64,000 bases of DNA from Haliclona indistincta (GCA_964017065.1 OZ024786.1:10731047-10795046); one strand, 5' to 3'; positions 1 to 12,324 are shown, counted from the stretch's first letter. Program-made: numbers and translations. The notes: a model not told the origin generated them from the letters alone.

Positions 1-410
1 AAGCGACGACGAGAGGCAGGGTCACCCGATCAATGTGAAAGCCGGGACGACTGGAGCAACAAAAGGAATATCAAAGGGCCTACCGGAGACGCCGGCGGAA
101 AGCAGTAGCTGCAACAGAGCAAACAGTAACTTAGGTACGTCTAATGAGCTCGTGTGTATTAGCAGTAGAGCCTGCAGTGAGTGAGGAGACCGAGGAACCC
201 TACTCATCACATCTTCCAGGTACATTGTTCCCATGACGCCTAGGCAAGGAACACACTCAGCAAGAGATAGTTGGAGAAAGTGCACCATCTGAACATAACC
301 AAACTATTGATTCTATTCACCATCAACAAACCTATTAGCGCTGAATATTAACATTATAGTACAAAAATCTGTGGTGAAACTGGTGTTCACATAATACAGA
401 CATAAATCAT
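1..410. other. No supported gene; possible gene tail at the left edge
   Basis: I see no supported gene here. A short + strand frame around 51-132 is rich in Gln, Arg and Lys and ends in a stop. It could be the tail of a transposon protein lying left of the window, but nothing specific identifies it. Confidence 0.3.
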
Positions 411-1096
411 AGTTATTATTGCAGGTTACAGTACCGCTCACGAGTAAGTGTACTCAAACCCGCGGGCTAACCGCGCGTAACTCGGGGGTGTCCGCGGGTC
501 CGTGAACGTGTACCCGCACCACACTTACCCGCGGCCCGCATGCAGCTTGCCACGCCTTGCATGCACTCGCGCTCGGCCCGCGCCCCTCAACAATAGCTCC
601 GATCTGTAACAGCGCTTCTGTGTACAGTTAGCTAGCTAGCTAGCTAGGCAGACACACATTGTCGTTGTGTGACTTGCGCGCGCATATATAAAGTGCAATT
701 GTACGTACCCGCACCCGCGCGTGTGCACTCGCGTGATCAATGATACAGTTGTTTGCGAAGACCTTGCATAACGGAAGCAAAAGCGGAAGTGTGACGCTGA
801 CTAATGAAATTCACTTTTCGTCACGTGTACAGCTTCAGTTAGTCACGCCTACGTGCGTTTGATTGGCCAAAGACATACTTCCGCTTTCGCTTCCGTTATG
901 CAAGATCTTCGCAAACAACTGTACACGGTTCCGCGGGCAAGACAAAATTACCCCCGGGTTGCCTGCGAGTCTCCCGCGGGTGTTGGTTCACTTACTCGTG
1001 AGCGGTGCTGTATGTCTGCAATAATGTGGTGAGTCTAGATTTTAGTAGATATATCTACTAAAATCTGGACTCACCACATAACCTGCAATAATAAGT
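411..1096. mobile_element. Nested foldback element (three levels of inverted repeat)
   Basis: Three nested inverted repeats are visible. An outer pair is at 411-428 and 1079-1096 (18 bp, one mismatch). A second pair at 428-450 and 989-1011 shares the core CGCTCACGAGTAAGTG. An inner pair of about 46 bp lies at 745-790 and 877-922, with the core TTGCATAACGGAAGC. Between the second and outer right arms, 1024-1079 is itself a near-perfect 56-bp palindrome. There is no coding capacity. This fits MITE-type elements inserted into one another. Confidence 0.7.
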
Positions 1097-1129
1097 ATGA
1101 TTTATTACATAGTACGTCATCTTTCACCA

Positions 1130-1435
1130 ATCGGATTGTTCTATTCGAGGGCATTAATGTAGGTTATTGACCGCGCGTAGCGTCTTCTATAGCAACAGAC
1201 CATTGCGTCTTTGCAAGTTTGAAAAATTCGCGTTGTTATTGCGCTCACAGTGATGAACTATGTACTAAATCATTTATTGCCCAACACAACTCGGTCATTA
1301 ACCGACATTAATGACCTCGGAAAAGTCGGTTGCCCTCGTACAGTCTCGGGCTGCGCCCTCGACCGTTACTCGGGCAACCGACTTTTCCATGGCCATTAAT
1401 GTCTGTTAATGCCCTCGCATGAGGGCAATAACTAA
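1130..1435. repeat. Imperfect foldback repeat
   Basis: Arms at 1306-1338 and 1371-1401 are near-perfect inverted copies around AAAAGTCGGTTGCC. Weaker outer pairing involves GAGGGCATTAATG near 1147 and CATTAATGCCCTC-type sequence near 1400-1420. It is probably a small non-autonomous transposon; no coding region is seen. Confidence 0.55.
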
Positions 1436-1910
1436 TACTTATGTTATACACCACTATACACTAACGAGGCTAAATTATATCAATGCTCAGGCTCGCCCCT
1501 GCCATTCCATGAATTTACTAGTATTATGTAAATGCATGGTTAAAATGGTACAAGTCACCTATTCCATGCCCACCTGGAAATGCATACCATTTACACTGGT
1601 TATTGTGTTAATAAACCCTCTGGCTATCCCCTCGGGTTTACAATACCTCTTGTATAGGTATCACACCTGGTCGGCATGGAATAATTACTACATGTATAAT
1701 CCTTCATTACTGTGTGGGTAGCAACATTTTACCAATGACTGCACTCAGGCTAGAAACCAAAACACCAACAAAAACCGAAAACGACAATTTTTATACTGGC
1801 AAGCAGAAAAATTAACAGTAGTGGAGAATAAACAATTAGACGATAATAATAACTATTGTGGCTAAGATGTAAAATCTAATTGTAGGCACCTGATACTGTC
1901 AGCAACCTCT
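1436..1910. other. Residual 3' region of adaptor copy A
   Basis: No gene is seen. From about 1690 the sequence matches the last intron of the other adaptor copies (for example near 32330-32530 and 43940-44110). The terminal SH2 exon of copy A should lie left of this, but it is missing. Confidence 0.5.
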
Positions 1911-4206
1911 CTGACTCCTCATTACTGAGCAGTCTGCAGAGCCATGTGCTCTCATCATGGTGAGGGTAATGCTTGGGAAGTGATGCCACATCACTGAATG
2001 AGTAATACTGTGGAATTAAGACATTGCTCTGTACTATGATGCATTTAGTGTTTCCAAAGCATGCCTACCCAGCATGCGTTGAGCATTATGGTATCCACAT
2101 CGCCAATTTACACACTCACATACACACTCACTGTTATGATAGTGGGAATATCTGATGGTAGGTTAGCAAGAGTATCTCTGCAGATAGTGAGAAGTAATGA
2201 GCATAAACAACATTACTGATAGCTCACTTGTCAGGAAATAGTTGATCGGTCAGTGTAACTAATGTTGTTCCTTCATCAATAGCAAACCCTTTTCTTGAGA
2301 GAACTGCTACATAGTGTTCGACTGACGTGCATTTTTCATTATTGAGTGATCCATAGTAGTGTCCTCTTTTGTAGATTGGTACATGCTCAACCCTCCCATT
2401 GACACTGTACAAACAATAAACACGAGTTACCATGGTGACATGTACTACTCACACAACACTGATATCATGTGCGCTGATTGATGATGATGATGGATCAGTA
2501 ACAGGTTTCCCACTTGTCTCTCTGACAAGAAAGGTTCCATCTGGTTTATAAGTCAAGATGTACTCAGCCACCTTTAGGGTGATCTGCCATATACAACTGG
2601 AGGGCTCACTCTGGGTATGCTGACAACCATTATGTACTATACCATCATCAGTAACACCATCACTCACGGCACTGGAGTGTGTCATACTCTTCATCACATC
2701 CTCAGCTGCTGTGGGTAGGAAACACACATGACCCATGTGCACAGTATGACTGCAACACAGACACATACAATGTATTGACATACCTTGAGAATCAGATCCA
2801 TTCGACTTGTGCTGGGAATTTGCTGCAAAATTAATGATAAAGATACAATTACAGTACATGTAGCCAAGAAACAAACTGCATCAGCTAGTTGTTGTATAAA
2901 TTATTATGTCAATATGTGAGTACCTGCAGAAGTTCGAAATGTGATTGGGTTAGTCACAGATTCTTGAGGTTCTTGTGACCTATCCATAGCCTGTTGAAAG
3001 AAGTACATGCACTACACTGCATGTAGTGTACATATTGCACTCACTTGAGCAGCAAGGCTGCTGTCACTTGAATGTACAAGATCTCTTCTGTCTTCCACAG
3101 AATTATGAGTTCTGTCACCATGATCATCTATAGTTAGTGAAAATAATTAAATAAATGCATAACAGCTACAAATGCAAAATCTTTGCATCGTGTAATTAAA
3201 TTACATGATGTAAAGGATAATGCATGCAATGTGCACAAAATGCAAAACTCGCAAAACATCACCTTTCAACTGAAGTGCAATGGTTAGTTGAAGTAAAAGA
3301 TCTTTCACAAGTGATATCTGATGTTGAAAACCTAAAGTGACACGGTTTCTATGATAACATATCCTCACCTCATTCTGATCACTGGTGTCCACTACTATAA
3401 TGTCTCCTACCCTAAGGTAGGTGACACCGCTGTCCACCAGCAGCTCCCTGTTCTTCTGCGCTAGCCTCATTAGTTCGGTCATTAGATACTGAGGAGCACA
3501 GCAGATTACCCGTACACTCCCTCCTCTAACCACCACGATGTGCACATAGATACTTTGCTCATCAAAGATTTGTTGTAGAAGATCTTGTATATCAGAGAGC
3601 GTTTTCTCTGCAATTGGAAGGTGATGGTTGTGCTTGTAGAAGATGTGAAATCTACTGACTTTGTATTGAGGAATGGTTTCATGTAGATATGCTGTATTAA
3701 CATTTGATGGCTGAATTCATTTACAAATTGATAGTATTTCCTGATTTCTTCAGTGACAGAAGGAATATTAAATCGCCTAGCGACTCCTTTAAGATGTGTG
3801 CAACATGTGAAGGATGAGTGTTTCTGGATAATATTGATGATATCTGAGATAGTGTGAGCATTATCTAGTGAATCATTCATCTCTGGGAATCTGGAAACAT
3901 ATCGTTTTAATCGTTCTGGAGTGATTGATTCTTCATTCTCTAATATCTCAGCTACTTCATCAAAGAGCTGAGCAAATCTATCCTGGATGTCTTCAAAATC
4001 TTCTCGAAACTTTCCAGGTCACTATGACCTGAGTTGATGTCTCTATATATGCAGAGAAAGAGTCTAAATATTAATACGAAGCGTATGCATTAATGCAGAT
4101 ATAGTACCTTGAGTATTAGATGCAGTAGTAGCCAGACTAGTAGTAAATTTTTGTTTCATGCAATTTTTGTCACACACAGCTAAAGCAGTGACAGGTGAGA
4201 TACATC
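1911..4206 (-). pseudogene. Adaptor copy A body (novel domain + SH2 domains), degenerate
   Basis: Minus-strand copy of the death-fold/SH2 adaptor family. Exons read in gene order: 4108-4206 (linker), 3263-4042 (novel domain), 3045-3127, 2924-2990, 2784-2822, 2453-2708 and 2228-2404 (first SH2, with TFLVRE), 2132-2177, and 1911-2007 (start of second SH2). Introns are mostly 48-60 nt. Two lesions are clear against copy B. A 13-bp deletion near 3610 shifts the frame in the novel domain. A deletion after the start of the second SH2 removes the FLVR strand and the splice donor, and the last exon is absent. The linker exon carries an extra in-frame segment. The matching N-terminal exon is probably the Death-domain exon at 23387-23746, now about 19 kb upstream. 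I read it as a decayed copy. Confidence 0.8.
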
Positions 4207-5027
4207 CTATAAAAATAATAACAAAAGGAGTGCTGACAGGTGAATTATACTAAGCAATGTCAGTAATACTCGTTTCACTGCTGTAGGCGCAGACAGTTTT
4301 TGTCTCACGCACACGAAAATGGCAATAGCAGTTAATCAATATCAAAACACTTCCTAGATTCTAGCATGTCTTTGTATTCGTTGTTATCATGTTTATAAAT
4401 ACAGACATCTGATTAGCTACTGTAGAGAAAATCTTGAATAATGTGACAAAAGCGCCGTCATTGGCTAGCTAAAGTAGCAATGGCAGTGCTAACGAATGGG
4501 ATCTACATGTGCTGATACACAGTCCCCGAAGAAACTGGTAGCTCGGCAGCTCGAACCGGGGGCATGGTCCCCCAATATTTCCCACTATAGCATAGCCGGT
4601 AATAAGCAACACAATGGATTTGGTAAAAAACGTATAGGCAGCCTCTTTAGCAAAGTGGAGGTCAAAGTTACCATAAAATGTAACTAATCTGTTTTTTTCT
4701 ACTCTGCATAAACAAACACACCTCATAATTTATTATTTTTGAATAATAATTATTATGACCCCCTAAAATATACATTTTATCCATAGAATGGCCACTGTAA
4801 CCAGGTGTCTGTTCGGTACCGTTTGAAGTTTTTGTTGCGCTTATAATGATTTAATTTTTGAGATTAATCCAAACCTTGAAATAAATTCCTATGAAAATTT
4901 TTGCATCATGGTTTACAGTATAAACTTATAACAACAAGTATCCTAACTAGATACTAGGCTGCTGCAATGGAAGAAGCAATGAAAATATAATTGTGCTTGG
5001 TTTAGTTGCTCCATTTCTAAATTGCAC
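4207..5027. other. Upstream intron of adaptor copy A
   Basis: No coding exon is recognised. The stretch is colinear with 28000-28920 upstream of copy B's linker exon, so it is the left part of the large first intron of copy A. Short open frames here are not conserved between the two copies. Confidence 0.6.
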
Positions 5028-6201
5028 AAGAAAATAAAAAGATTTCTAACGAAATCAAAAGGATGTAGGGATAAAGAAATCTGCTACTGGTCCACAATGT
5101 AAACCAACAAGGAGTAAGCATGGAATGGTAACACGATTGACTTGCTAACAGACCATAGATCCCTACATCAGTGGCTGTACATAACATTTTGACTATACCA
5201 TAAATATTTTGTTACAAGCTAACCAATGCATGTTAGGTGTCAATCAATAGCAACTAGCAGAACTGCTGTAGTCAGCCACTGATGTAGGGATCTATGGTCT
5301 GTTAGCAAGTCAATCGTGTTACCATTCCATGCTTGCTCCTTGTTGGTTTACATTGTGGACCAGTAGCAGATTTCTTTATCCCTACATCCTTTTGATTTCG
5401 TTAGAAATCTTTTTATTTTCTTGTTTGTGTCCTTTTTTCTTTTACGGTGAGTTTCAAATTTTTGGTGCAGTTCGACTTCGGCAAGATAATGTATCTCTTT
5501 TTTGTTTCCATCGATCATTGGTTTGGTTTGCTTTTCTTGATAATTGCTTTTTAACTTGTAGCTCCTAAATACTGAAACTAGCTCATGCATTCATGCATGC
5601 TGCAGCCTGGATGCACAGCATACGAGCCCCGCCCACTCTGGTTTAGAATTTTCTGTATGGCTGTGATACTATCTGGCAAGCAGCAGAACGGTGATACTAC
5701 ACGAGCTTACTCTGTGAGTTGTTCTTCGTAGACTCCAGACGCCAATATGCGCTCTCCATACGGCGATACTCTACAAGTGTGTTTGGTCACGTGCGTATTA
5801 CGTAATCACAATAATGGCGTCAAACACTTAGCTGACAACTGTTCGTGATCGAGAGCTCGTCAAATGTATATCGTCGTTTCGCTAAAACTAAGTTCAAAAG
5901 GCACATGCCAGGAGAATTTCACGACTGTTCGTGGGTGTTTTGGACTTGACACTGCTCGCGTAAAGGCGCTAGGCGAGTGGAAGAAAGAAAGAAGAAGAAG
6001 AAGAAGAAAACGAAGATGACGAAAGTCGATTTTCACCGTTTCCAGGTTAGTCACTTTAGTAACAATTTCGAGCAATCTCCTTGCTACTGTAAGATGGGGC
6101 AACGCCAGAGAGCAGATCTAAGTGTCTTTGGACGTATAAAATTCATCACCAGGCGAAATATCAGCGTTTGAACGCTAATACATTGTATGTAGCCGCCATC
6201 T
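5028..6201. mobile_element. Composite palindrome+module element, copy I
   Basis: The left part, 5028-5425, is a long palindrome: arms of about 160 bp run from AAATCAAAAGGATGTAGGGA to CCCTACATCAGTGGCTG, with a ~75-bp spacer. The right part, about 5425-6201, is a GC-richer module with a CACGTG site, a GAA-rich tract and the conserved stretch around TTTCACCGTTTCCAG. Four other copies with the same joined layout occur in the window. Copy I lacks the terminal hairpin of the others and ends at GTAGCCGCCATC, close to the Gypsy insertion. Confidence 0.75.
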
Positions 6202-6247
6202 ACGTCACCAGCCACGCCTCCCTTGGTGGGCAAAAGAGTAAAAAATG

Positions 6248-6512
6248 TGTAGAGACGGGGATACGTATCTACTGAGAACTGATTTTAATATCAAACAGAA
6301 CTGTACAACTGACATGTGGTGCTAATTTATAAAGAGTGAGAAAGCACGTGGTAATGGAGAATGTTCTAGATGATTGTAAATGGTTAGCACATGATAAGAG
6401 TGTGTGAATTGTTGTTACAAATTGAAAGTATAAGTAAACTATGGTTACTGGTTACAAAGATGAAAGCTAAGGTTACAATGATGAATATTAATAAGTTGCA
6501 TAGGTCACTACA
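6248..6512 (-). repeat. 3' LTR of the Gypsy element
   Basis: 265-bp repeat matching 10618-10882 with no difference that I can see. On the element's strand it is preceded by a purine-rich stretch, GGAGGGGGAGTGA (complement of 6513-6525), which is a good polypurine tract. Confidence 0.92.
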
Positions 6513-6530
6513 TCACTCCCCCTCCAGTGT

Positions 6531-9500
6531 TTACACGACTTGAGTAAAACGTTTGGGCCAGTGAACATGTCGACCAGAGCGAGTAGTGCGAGTGTTTGGT
6601 GTTGTTGGTGTTGGTGTCTTTGGCTGTGTTGGTGTTGGTGTCTTTGGCTGCGTTGGAGTAACTTGTGTTGTGGCAGGTGTTTCATTAGATTCAATGTAAG
6701 CTGGCTTTAAGCGATGGACTGATATGGTGTCCTTGCGATTGTGCAATTGTAACACAAAGTACTTGTCTGTGCGTTTGATGACAGGATATGGTCCATCGTA
6801 TGGAGGTTGTAGCGGTTTGCGGACTGCGTCATGTCGGATGAAAACATGTGAGGCTTTTAGGAGTTCAGCTGGTATTGAGTTCTTGCACTGAGAGGTGCGG
6901 GGAGGGACTGGACGAAGTTTCTGTATATGGTTCTTTAACTGATTTACATAGTCAGAAGGATCCGCAGTAGTGTGATCGATGGAGGTAGAGAAGAATTCTC
7001 CAGGTAGGCGAAGTGTGGTACCATACACCATCTCAGCAGCTGTGGTCGAGATGTCAGTTTTGAGTGCCGTCCGAATACCCAAGAGAACAAATGGGAGAGC
7101 ATCCATCCATGCTGATGGGTTTGGTTGGGCTTTGAGAGCTGACTTCAGGTGACGGTGGAAGCGTTCAACCATACCATTGGATTGAGGGTGGTATGCTGTG
7201 GTGCGGGAACGTTTGGAACCTGTAAGAGACATCAGTGCTTGCCACAGGTTTGATTCGAATTGACGACCACGGTCTGTTATGATCTGTGAGGGTGTACCAA
7301 AGCGAGCGACCCAGCCATGGAGGAAACCTCGTGCTACTGATTCAGCAGTAATATCTGTGAGAGGAATAGCCTCTGGCCATCTGGTGAACCGATCAATGCA
7401 GGTGAGAAGGTAAGTGAAGCCATGAGATGGTGGTAGAGGACCAACTAGATCCACATGGATTGTGTCGAACCGGGCATTTGGTGTGAAGATAGAGGCTGGT
7501 GTTGTAGAAGCATGTCGCTGAATCTTTGCTCGTTGGCACGGTATACAAGATTGTGTCCATCTGCGGATGTCAGCGTTGATGCCGGGCCAGACAAATCTTG
7601 CAGTGATCAGTCGTTGGGTAGCTCTGATACCTGGATGTGACAAACCATGTAAGGAGTCAAATACAGTTCGTCGCCATGGAAGAGGTATGAGGGGGCGTTG
7701 GATACCAGTGGAAACATCACAAAGGATCGAGTCTTTTGAATTGTGGAGTGGAATTGGTTTCACAACCAGAGGAGAGGTAGGGGAGGATTCCAAAGCACGT
7801 ATTTGACGATCTGTCTGCTGCTCCTTGGCTATGGCGGAGAAATCTAACTCTGGAGGTTGACCGGACAATAAAGCGTTGGTTTCAATGCGTGAGAGTGCAT
7901 CGGCAACAACATTGTCTGAACCTTTGATGTGACGGATGGTGGATGTAAATTGGGAGATGAAGTCCAGCTGACGAGCTTGTCGAGGAGAGTGTCGATCTGG
8001 GCGGGAGTGTAAGGCATAAGTCAGGGGCTTGTGATCCGTGAGTACATGGAATAAACGACCTTCAAGGAAGTGTCGAAAGTGATGAATAGCTAGGTAAACT
8101 GCGAGTAGCTCTCTGTCGAAGGTACTGTACCTAGTTTGTGTGGGTGTTAGCTTTCTTGAGAAGAATGAGATTGGTTGCCAAGTTCCATTGACGAACTGCT
8201 GTAATACTGCTCCCACTCCAGTGTCAGATGCGTCAGTAACCAGAGAAGTAGGGGCATCGGAACTTGGATAACAGAGTTGTGTGGCATTCACCAGAGCATC
8301 TTTGATTGCATAGAAGGCTGATAAGGTTGCATCGTTCCAGATAAGGACTTGTGATTTGGGTTTGGAACTGTCAAGTAGTGAGTGTAGTGGGAGCATTAGT
8401 TCGGCGCAGTGAGGAAGGAAGCGATGATAGAAGTTGACCATGCCAACAAACTGTCTCAAGCTGCGCTGCGTGGTTGGTAGAGGGAATTCACGGATAGCGT
8501 CAACTTTGCTTGGTAGGGGAGTAATACCCTTGTTACTGATGTGATGTCCAAGAAAATCGAGTTCAGGGGCACCAAAGAGGCATTTGTTAGGATTGATGAC
8601 GACACCATATGTAGTAAGGCGTTCGAAAACCAGTCTGAGGTGCTCAAGGTGTTCCTCTTTGGAGGTGCTAGCGATGAGTACGTCGTCAATATAAGCGTAT
8701 GCAAATGACAAACCTCGTAGCACTTGATCCATGAATCGCTGGAAAGTCTGAGCTGCGTTCCTTAATCCAAAAGGCATGCGAAGAAACTCAAACAGTCCGA
8801 AGGGAGTAGTGATTGCTGTTTTGGGAATGTCTTCTGGAGCGACCGGGATCTGATGGTATGCCCGTACTAGGTCTAATTTGGAAAAGATGCTAGTACCTTG
8901 TAGTGATGATGAGAAGTCGTGGATGTGAGGGATTGGGTAGCGGTCAGGTTGAGTGCACCAGTTTAGAGAGCGGTAGTCTCCACATGGGCGCCAATCACCA
9001 GGTGTCTTTTTGGGAACCATGTGAAGAGGTGATGACCAGGAACTGGAGGATGGGCGTATGATCCCTAGCTGCATCATGTGTTCAAACTCCTGCTTGGCTA
9101 CTTTGAGCCTATCTGCTGCAAGTCTGCGAGGGCGAGCTGAGACAGGGGAACCTGTAGTATCGATGTGGTGAGTAATGTTGTGTTTAACTGTGGTGTTAGG
9201 AGAGGACACATTAGTGAGAGAGGGAAAATTTGTTAACAAGTTGAGATAAGGATTATTGTGACTTTTAGGGAGGATACATGGGCTAGGTGAGTGTTCAGGG
9301 GAGAGAATGCCTTGAATATGTAATTGTGTAGCTGTGTCGATCAGTCTGCGTTGTTTCATGTCCACCAATAGTCCGAAATGTTTGAGAAAATCGGCTCCGA
9401 TGATTGGTTTCTGCACATCAGCCATGATGAATAACCATGAGAAGGATCGTCGGAGTCCAAGATTGAGAGTGAGGGACTGTTTACCATACGTCGAGATAGG

Positions 9501-9719
9501 TGTAGCATTAACGGCAGTGAGAGTAAGTTTGTCTGGTGTGCGTTTGGGAGAGGTAGAAGGAATTACACTAACTTCAGAACCAGTGTCGACAAGAAAATGT
9601 GTATGGGTATGTGCGTCTGTAACGTAAAATAGAAGGCGACTATTAGAGTTGGAGCCGGTATCGCTTGTCGCCGCTAGCGTCCGGCTGGGGAGTTTCCCCA
9701 GCTGCATGGTTCCTGACAC
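6531..9719 (-). CDS. pol: Gypsy Pol polyprotein
   Basis: A reading frame of 1062 residues. The aspartic protease has [12 protein letters not shown] near residue 45. The reverse transcriptase has the catalytic box YIDDVLIAS. RNase H follows, with [13 protein letters not shown] and a DREL motif. The integrase has an HHCC zinc finger (HPG, then CIPCQ), a DDE core with [16 protein letters not shown] and [13 protein letters not shown], and a basic C-terminal tail with TPT-type repeats. It overlaps the end of Gag by 46 nt in the -1 frame, so it is probably made as a Gag-Pol fusion by ribosomal frameshifting and not from its own start. All expected catalytic residues are visible and I see no stop or frameshift. 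Confidence 0.95.
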   Translation of the reverse strand: MSGTMQLGKLPSRTLAATSDTGSNSNSRLLFYVTDAHTHTHFLVDTGSEVSVIPSTSPKRTPDKLTLTAVNATPISTYGKQSLTLNLGLRRSFSWLFIMADVQKPIIGADFLKHFGLLVDMKQRRLIDTATQLHIQGILSPEHSPSPCILPKSHNNPYLNLLTNFPSLTNVSSPNTTVKHNITHHIDTTGSPVSARPRRLAADRLKVAKQEFEHMMQLGIIRPSSSSWSSPLHMVPKKTPGDWRPCGDYRSLNWCTQPDRYPIPHIHDFSSSLQGTSIFSKLDLVRAYHQIPVAPEDIPKTAITTPFGLFEFLRMPFGLRNAAQTFQRFMDQVLRGLSFAYAYIDDVLIASTSKEEHLEHLRLVFERLTTYGVVINPNKCLFGAPELDFLGHHISNKGITPLPSKVDAIREFPLPTTQRSLRQFVGMVNFYHRFLPHCAELMLPLHSLLDSSKPKSQVLIWNDATLSAFYAIKDALVNATQLCYPSSDAPTSLVTDASDTGVGAVLQQFVNGTWQPISFFSRKLTPTQTRYSTFDRELLAVYLAIHHFRHFLEGRLFHVLTDHKPLTYALHSRPDRHSPRQARQLDFISQFTSTIRHIKGSDNVVADALSRIETNALLSGQPPELDFSAIAKEQQTDRQIRALESSPTSPLVVKPIPLHNSKDSILCDVSTGIQRPLIPLPWRRTVFDSLHGLSHPGIRATQRLITARFVWPGINADIRRWTQSCIPCQRAKIQRHASTTPASIFTPNARFDTIHVDLVGPLPPSHGFTYLLTCIDRFTRWPEAIPLTDITAESVARGFLHGWVARFGTPSQIITDRGRQFESNLWQALMSLTGSKRSRTTAYHPQSNGMVERFHRHLKSALKAQPNPSAWMDALPFVLLGIRTALKTDISTTAAEMVYGTTLRLPGEFFSTSIDHTTADPSDYVNQLKNHIQKLRPVPPRTSQCKNSIPAELLKASHVFIRHDAVRKPLQPPYDGPYPVIKRTDKYFVLQLHNRKDTISVHRLKPAYIESNETPATTQVTPTQPKTPTPTQPKTPTPTTPNTRTTRSGRHVHWPKRFTQVV

Positions 9720-10591
9720 TTCTTGGCAGCCTCTCCAAACTTGTGATGGTACCAGCAGAGAGGGTGTGAGTCAGGCGTGGGCGTTGGTGGTCGGCGTGGG
9801 CGGGACAAACTTCGTTTGCGTTCTCTGGGTCTGGTGGAAAGTGATGACACGAGTTCAGTCAGACGGGACACCTCAAGTCGGAGTTCTTTAATGTCTGCTT
9901 GGACTTCTTCAGAGTATCCTGAGCGGTTGCTGTGAATGGCTGAGATGCTTGGTGCACGGCCACCAGCTACATCGATTATCTTGTCAGCCATGTCAGCGAG
10001 TTTGTCGACGTCCACTGTAGCCGCATCAGCAGAAGCGAGGATCATTCTTACGCTGTCTGGTAGGCGCTGAAGGAACAACTCTCGGACTAAGTTCTTGGCG
10101 TCGGGCGAGGAGCCGAGTTGTTCTCCCAACAGTTGCTGCATACGACGGAGTAGCTGTGTTGGCTTCCTGTCACCTAGCTCTTCGCCGCTGATGAGTTGCT
10201 GGAGTTTCCGTTGTTCTGAGGCGGCAGTGCGTTTGATCAACTGTTCTTTCAGTTTATCGTATGGAGTGATCGTGGGTGGTTTGAGGAGCAGATCACGGAC
10301 CTCGGTTGCGAACTCTGGACTCAGAGAGCTGACTACATAGTCGAAGCGAGTCTTCTGCGCGATGATGCGTCTTGTGGTGAACTGCGCTTCGACCTGCGCA
10401 AACCAGACTTCTGGGTCTGCAGGCCAGAATGGAGGGAGTTTGATGGTGACGGCGCTGATGGCTGGAGTGCTGCTTAGAAGAGAACCTGTTGCTAAAGGTG
10501 AAGCCGTGGAAGTTGTAGCAGTGCCGTCTGAAGCTGAAGCTGTGGAGCTTGTAGTAGAGCTTGTAGTTGCGGTAGAGGAGGCTGTAGACAT
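9674..10591 (-). CDS. gag: Gypsy Gag protein
   Basis: A frame of 305 residues from ATG at 10591, shortly after the 5' LTR. It has a Ser/Thr-rich N-terminus and then the Gag-like stretch around [19 protein letters not shown], typical of retrotransposon Gag with a helical capsid region to about residue 210. A basic Arg-rich segment and a C-terminal Cys/His cluster (CWYHHKFG, then KKCQEPC) follow and probably bind RNA. It ends in TAG just after a -1 slippery heptamer, consistent with a Gag:Pol ratio set by frameshifting. Confidence 0.9.
   Translation of the reverse strand: MSTASSTATTSSTTSSTASASDGTATTSTASPLATGSLLSSTPAISAVTIKLPPFWPADPEVWFAQVEAQFTTRRIIAQKTRFDYVVSSLSPEFATEVRDLLLKPPTITPYDKLKEQLIKRTAASEQRKLQQLISGEELGDRKPTQLLRRMQQLLGEQLGSSPDAKNLVRELFLQRLPDSVRMILASADAATVDVDKLADMADKIIDVAGGRAPSISAIHSNRSGYSEEVQADIKELRLEVSRLTELVSSLSTRPRERKRSLSRPRRPPTPTPDSHPLCWYHHKFGEAAKKCQEPCSWGNSPAGR
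9692..9698 (-). promoter_or_regulatory. -1 ribosomal frameshift slippery heptamer
   Basis: On the coding strand the Gag zero frame reads G GGA AAC, a canonical XXXYYYZ heptamer (GGGAAAC). It lies inside the 46-nt Gag/Pol overlap, and a shift back by one base enters the Pol frame. TGGGGA and TCCCCA flank it and could pair. This explains how Pol is expressed without its own start. Confidence 0.75.
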
Positions 10592-10603
10592 GATGGACTA
10601 CTA

Positions 10604-10616
10604 GTCGGGGTCACCA
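10604..10616 (-). other. Primer binding site of the Gypsy element
   Basis: Immediately after the 5' LTR the element strand reads TGGTGACCCCGAC. It begins with TGG, complementary to a tRNA CCA end, as expected for a tRNA primer site. I cannot say which tRNA it matches. Confidence 0.6.
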
Positions 10617-10617
10617 A

Positions 10618-10882
10618 TGTAGAGACGGGGATACGTATCTACTGAGAACTGATTTTAATATCAAACAGAACTGTACAACTGACATGTGGTGCTAATTTAT
10701 AAAGAGTGAGAAAGCACGTGGTAATGGAGAATGTTCTAGATGATTGTAAATGGTTAGCACATGATAAGAGTGTGTGAATTGTTGTTACAAATTGAAAGTA
10801 TAAGTAAACTATGGTTACTGGTTACAAAGATGAAAGCTAAGGTTACAATGATGAATATTAATAAGTTGCATAGGTCACTACA
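10618..10882 (-). repeat. 5' LTR of the Gypsy element
   Basis: 265-bp repeat, identical by eye to 6248-6512. On the element strand it is the upstream LTR and should carry the promoter. It is followed directly by the primer binding site and then gag. Confidence 0.92.
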
Positions 10883-10886
10883 AATG

Positions 10887-11599
10887 TATGGGAAATCGAC
10901 TTTGAACGATTATACTGCATCTCTGGAGCCACAACCGAAACTGAGGTATTCAGAGCATCTTGCTTTTGTTCTGTCAGAGCCGTTTTTGACACAATTGGTG
11001 CAATCATGCACACAGCAACTCGTAACCACGGTTATATATAGGTCTGTATTGTACCGGACTCTTGCACCACGAAGCGAAAAGCAGAAATAGTCTTTAGTGT
11101 GTAGATGTTTAATACACTTGAGTAGCAGTGAATTTGATTGGTCAGCAACTAACTCCGCTTTTCTCTTCGTGGTGCAAGGTCTCTGCAAACTCCGGTAGAA
11201 CTGACATCTTGCCCACCAAGATATGGGCGTAACTTTCACGAGAATTACGTACCGCCCAATTTGCCGGTTGAATTAATAAGTTAATAACTACTTTTGAAAC
11301 CATGTATAGTCGAATTAGCTGAGGAGCCGAATTCTCATCTGCAGATGGTTAGTCATCTTCTAATGGTTAGTCATCTGGTTGAAGTTACGTTAAGGTCAGC
11401 AAGTTGGTTTCGTTATCGAGCTATTCAAAAACAAAAAAAAACAGGTATGCAGGCAGCAATAAAGCACCAAAGGTGCAGATGCCTCGGTGCAGTAGAACGT
11501 ATGCTAGTATGCAATTAGAAGATGCATAATGACAGCACGTATGCATGCAGTAGGCATATTACTGTTGCATTAAGTATACCAGTATATCAGTTTTTCTGT
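10887..11599. other. Intergenic flank of the Gypsy insertion
   Basis: No gene is recognised. TTGCCCACCAAG at 11210-11221 is the inverted match of CTTGGTGGGCAA at 6221-6232 on the other side of the Gypsy element, so the Gypsy may have landed in an older terminal-inverted-repeat element. Short inverted repeats around CTTCGTGGTGCAAG are also present at 11065-11180. Confidence 0.35.
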
Positions 11600-12324
11600 T
11601 GTGGTAAACAGTTCTATCGTGCAAACATGCTTAAAACGATGGAGCTTGGTCTGTTGTGTTGCTTGATTAAAGAGGTAGCTGTTATTGTCATCCATGCTAC
11701 AATGACTGAACAAAACAACAGATGCCATCACATTGGTAGTAATCGTATCTCTTCTTGTAATTATCTTTTGAGTACAAAGATCAGTGTTAATGGTACTTGT
11801 TACAGTGTAACTGGAGTTGATCACACATACTATTGTGACTTTAACAACACTCCATTTCTGTTGATCATTATTCCCAGTATTCTACATGGTCTGTCTATTC
11901 TGCTGGTGTTCATGACTGCTATTGAGTTTATCTGTGCTCAGGCTCCTCTTATAGACTGAAAGGACTCCTCATTGGTCTGTGGTATGCAACATTAAATTTT
12001 GCTGTCAACTATCTACTGTTTGGTATACCTGAGCTATTCCTCACTGATCCCATTGTGTGGGAGGTGTTCCATGAAGTGAAAGCATTTCTTGTCTTCATTT
12101 CACTAATAGTGTACTTGTGGGTGTCTAGACGCTACCACTATCGTGTGCGAGATGAGATTGTTCCAGAGAGAATGATGATTGAAGACATATTTACAAGACA
12201 GTATGACTTAAGAGAAAAATATTTTGAGGATATTCGGAGTATGAGGAAAATTATACCAAGACAAATTTCCTTAAACTTTAATGTAAGGAGTTCTAACAAA
12301 GAACGTTACGGAACCTTCTCTTAA
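11600..12324 (+). pseudogene. POT/SLC15-like transporter, C-terminal fragment
   Basis: An open frame to 11959 followed by a second frame, 11962-12324, reproduces the last ~215 residues of the transporter at 17267-19004. Matching motifs are CDFNNTPFLL, SILHGLSILLVF, EFICAQAP, then GLLIGLWYA and VWEVFHEVKAF. The two parts are out of frame with each other at the EFICAQAP junction (stop at 11957). The N-terminal two thirds are missing. This is a 5'-truncated, frameshifted paralogue. The lesion falls at the same codon region as in the longer copy. Confidence 0.8.

Larger units (their letters stand above)
6248..10882 (-). mobile_element. Full-length Gypsy-type LTR retrotransposon
   Basis: The element reads on the minus strand: 5' LTR on the right, Gag, Pol, 3' LTR on the left. 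Both LTRs are 265 bp, start TG and end CA, and look identical by eye. Flanks show a 4-bp direct repeat AATG (5 bp, AAATG, if the terminal A belongs to the target). Pol order is protease, reverse transcriptase, RNase H, integrase, which is the Gypsy/Metaviridae order. Both reading frames are open, so this is a recent, possibly competent insertion. No envelope-like frame is seen. Confidence 0.93.
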
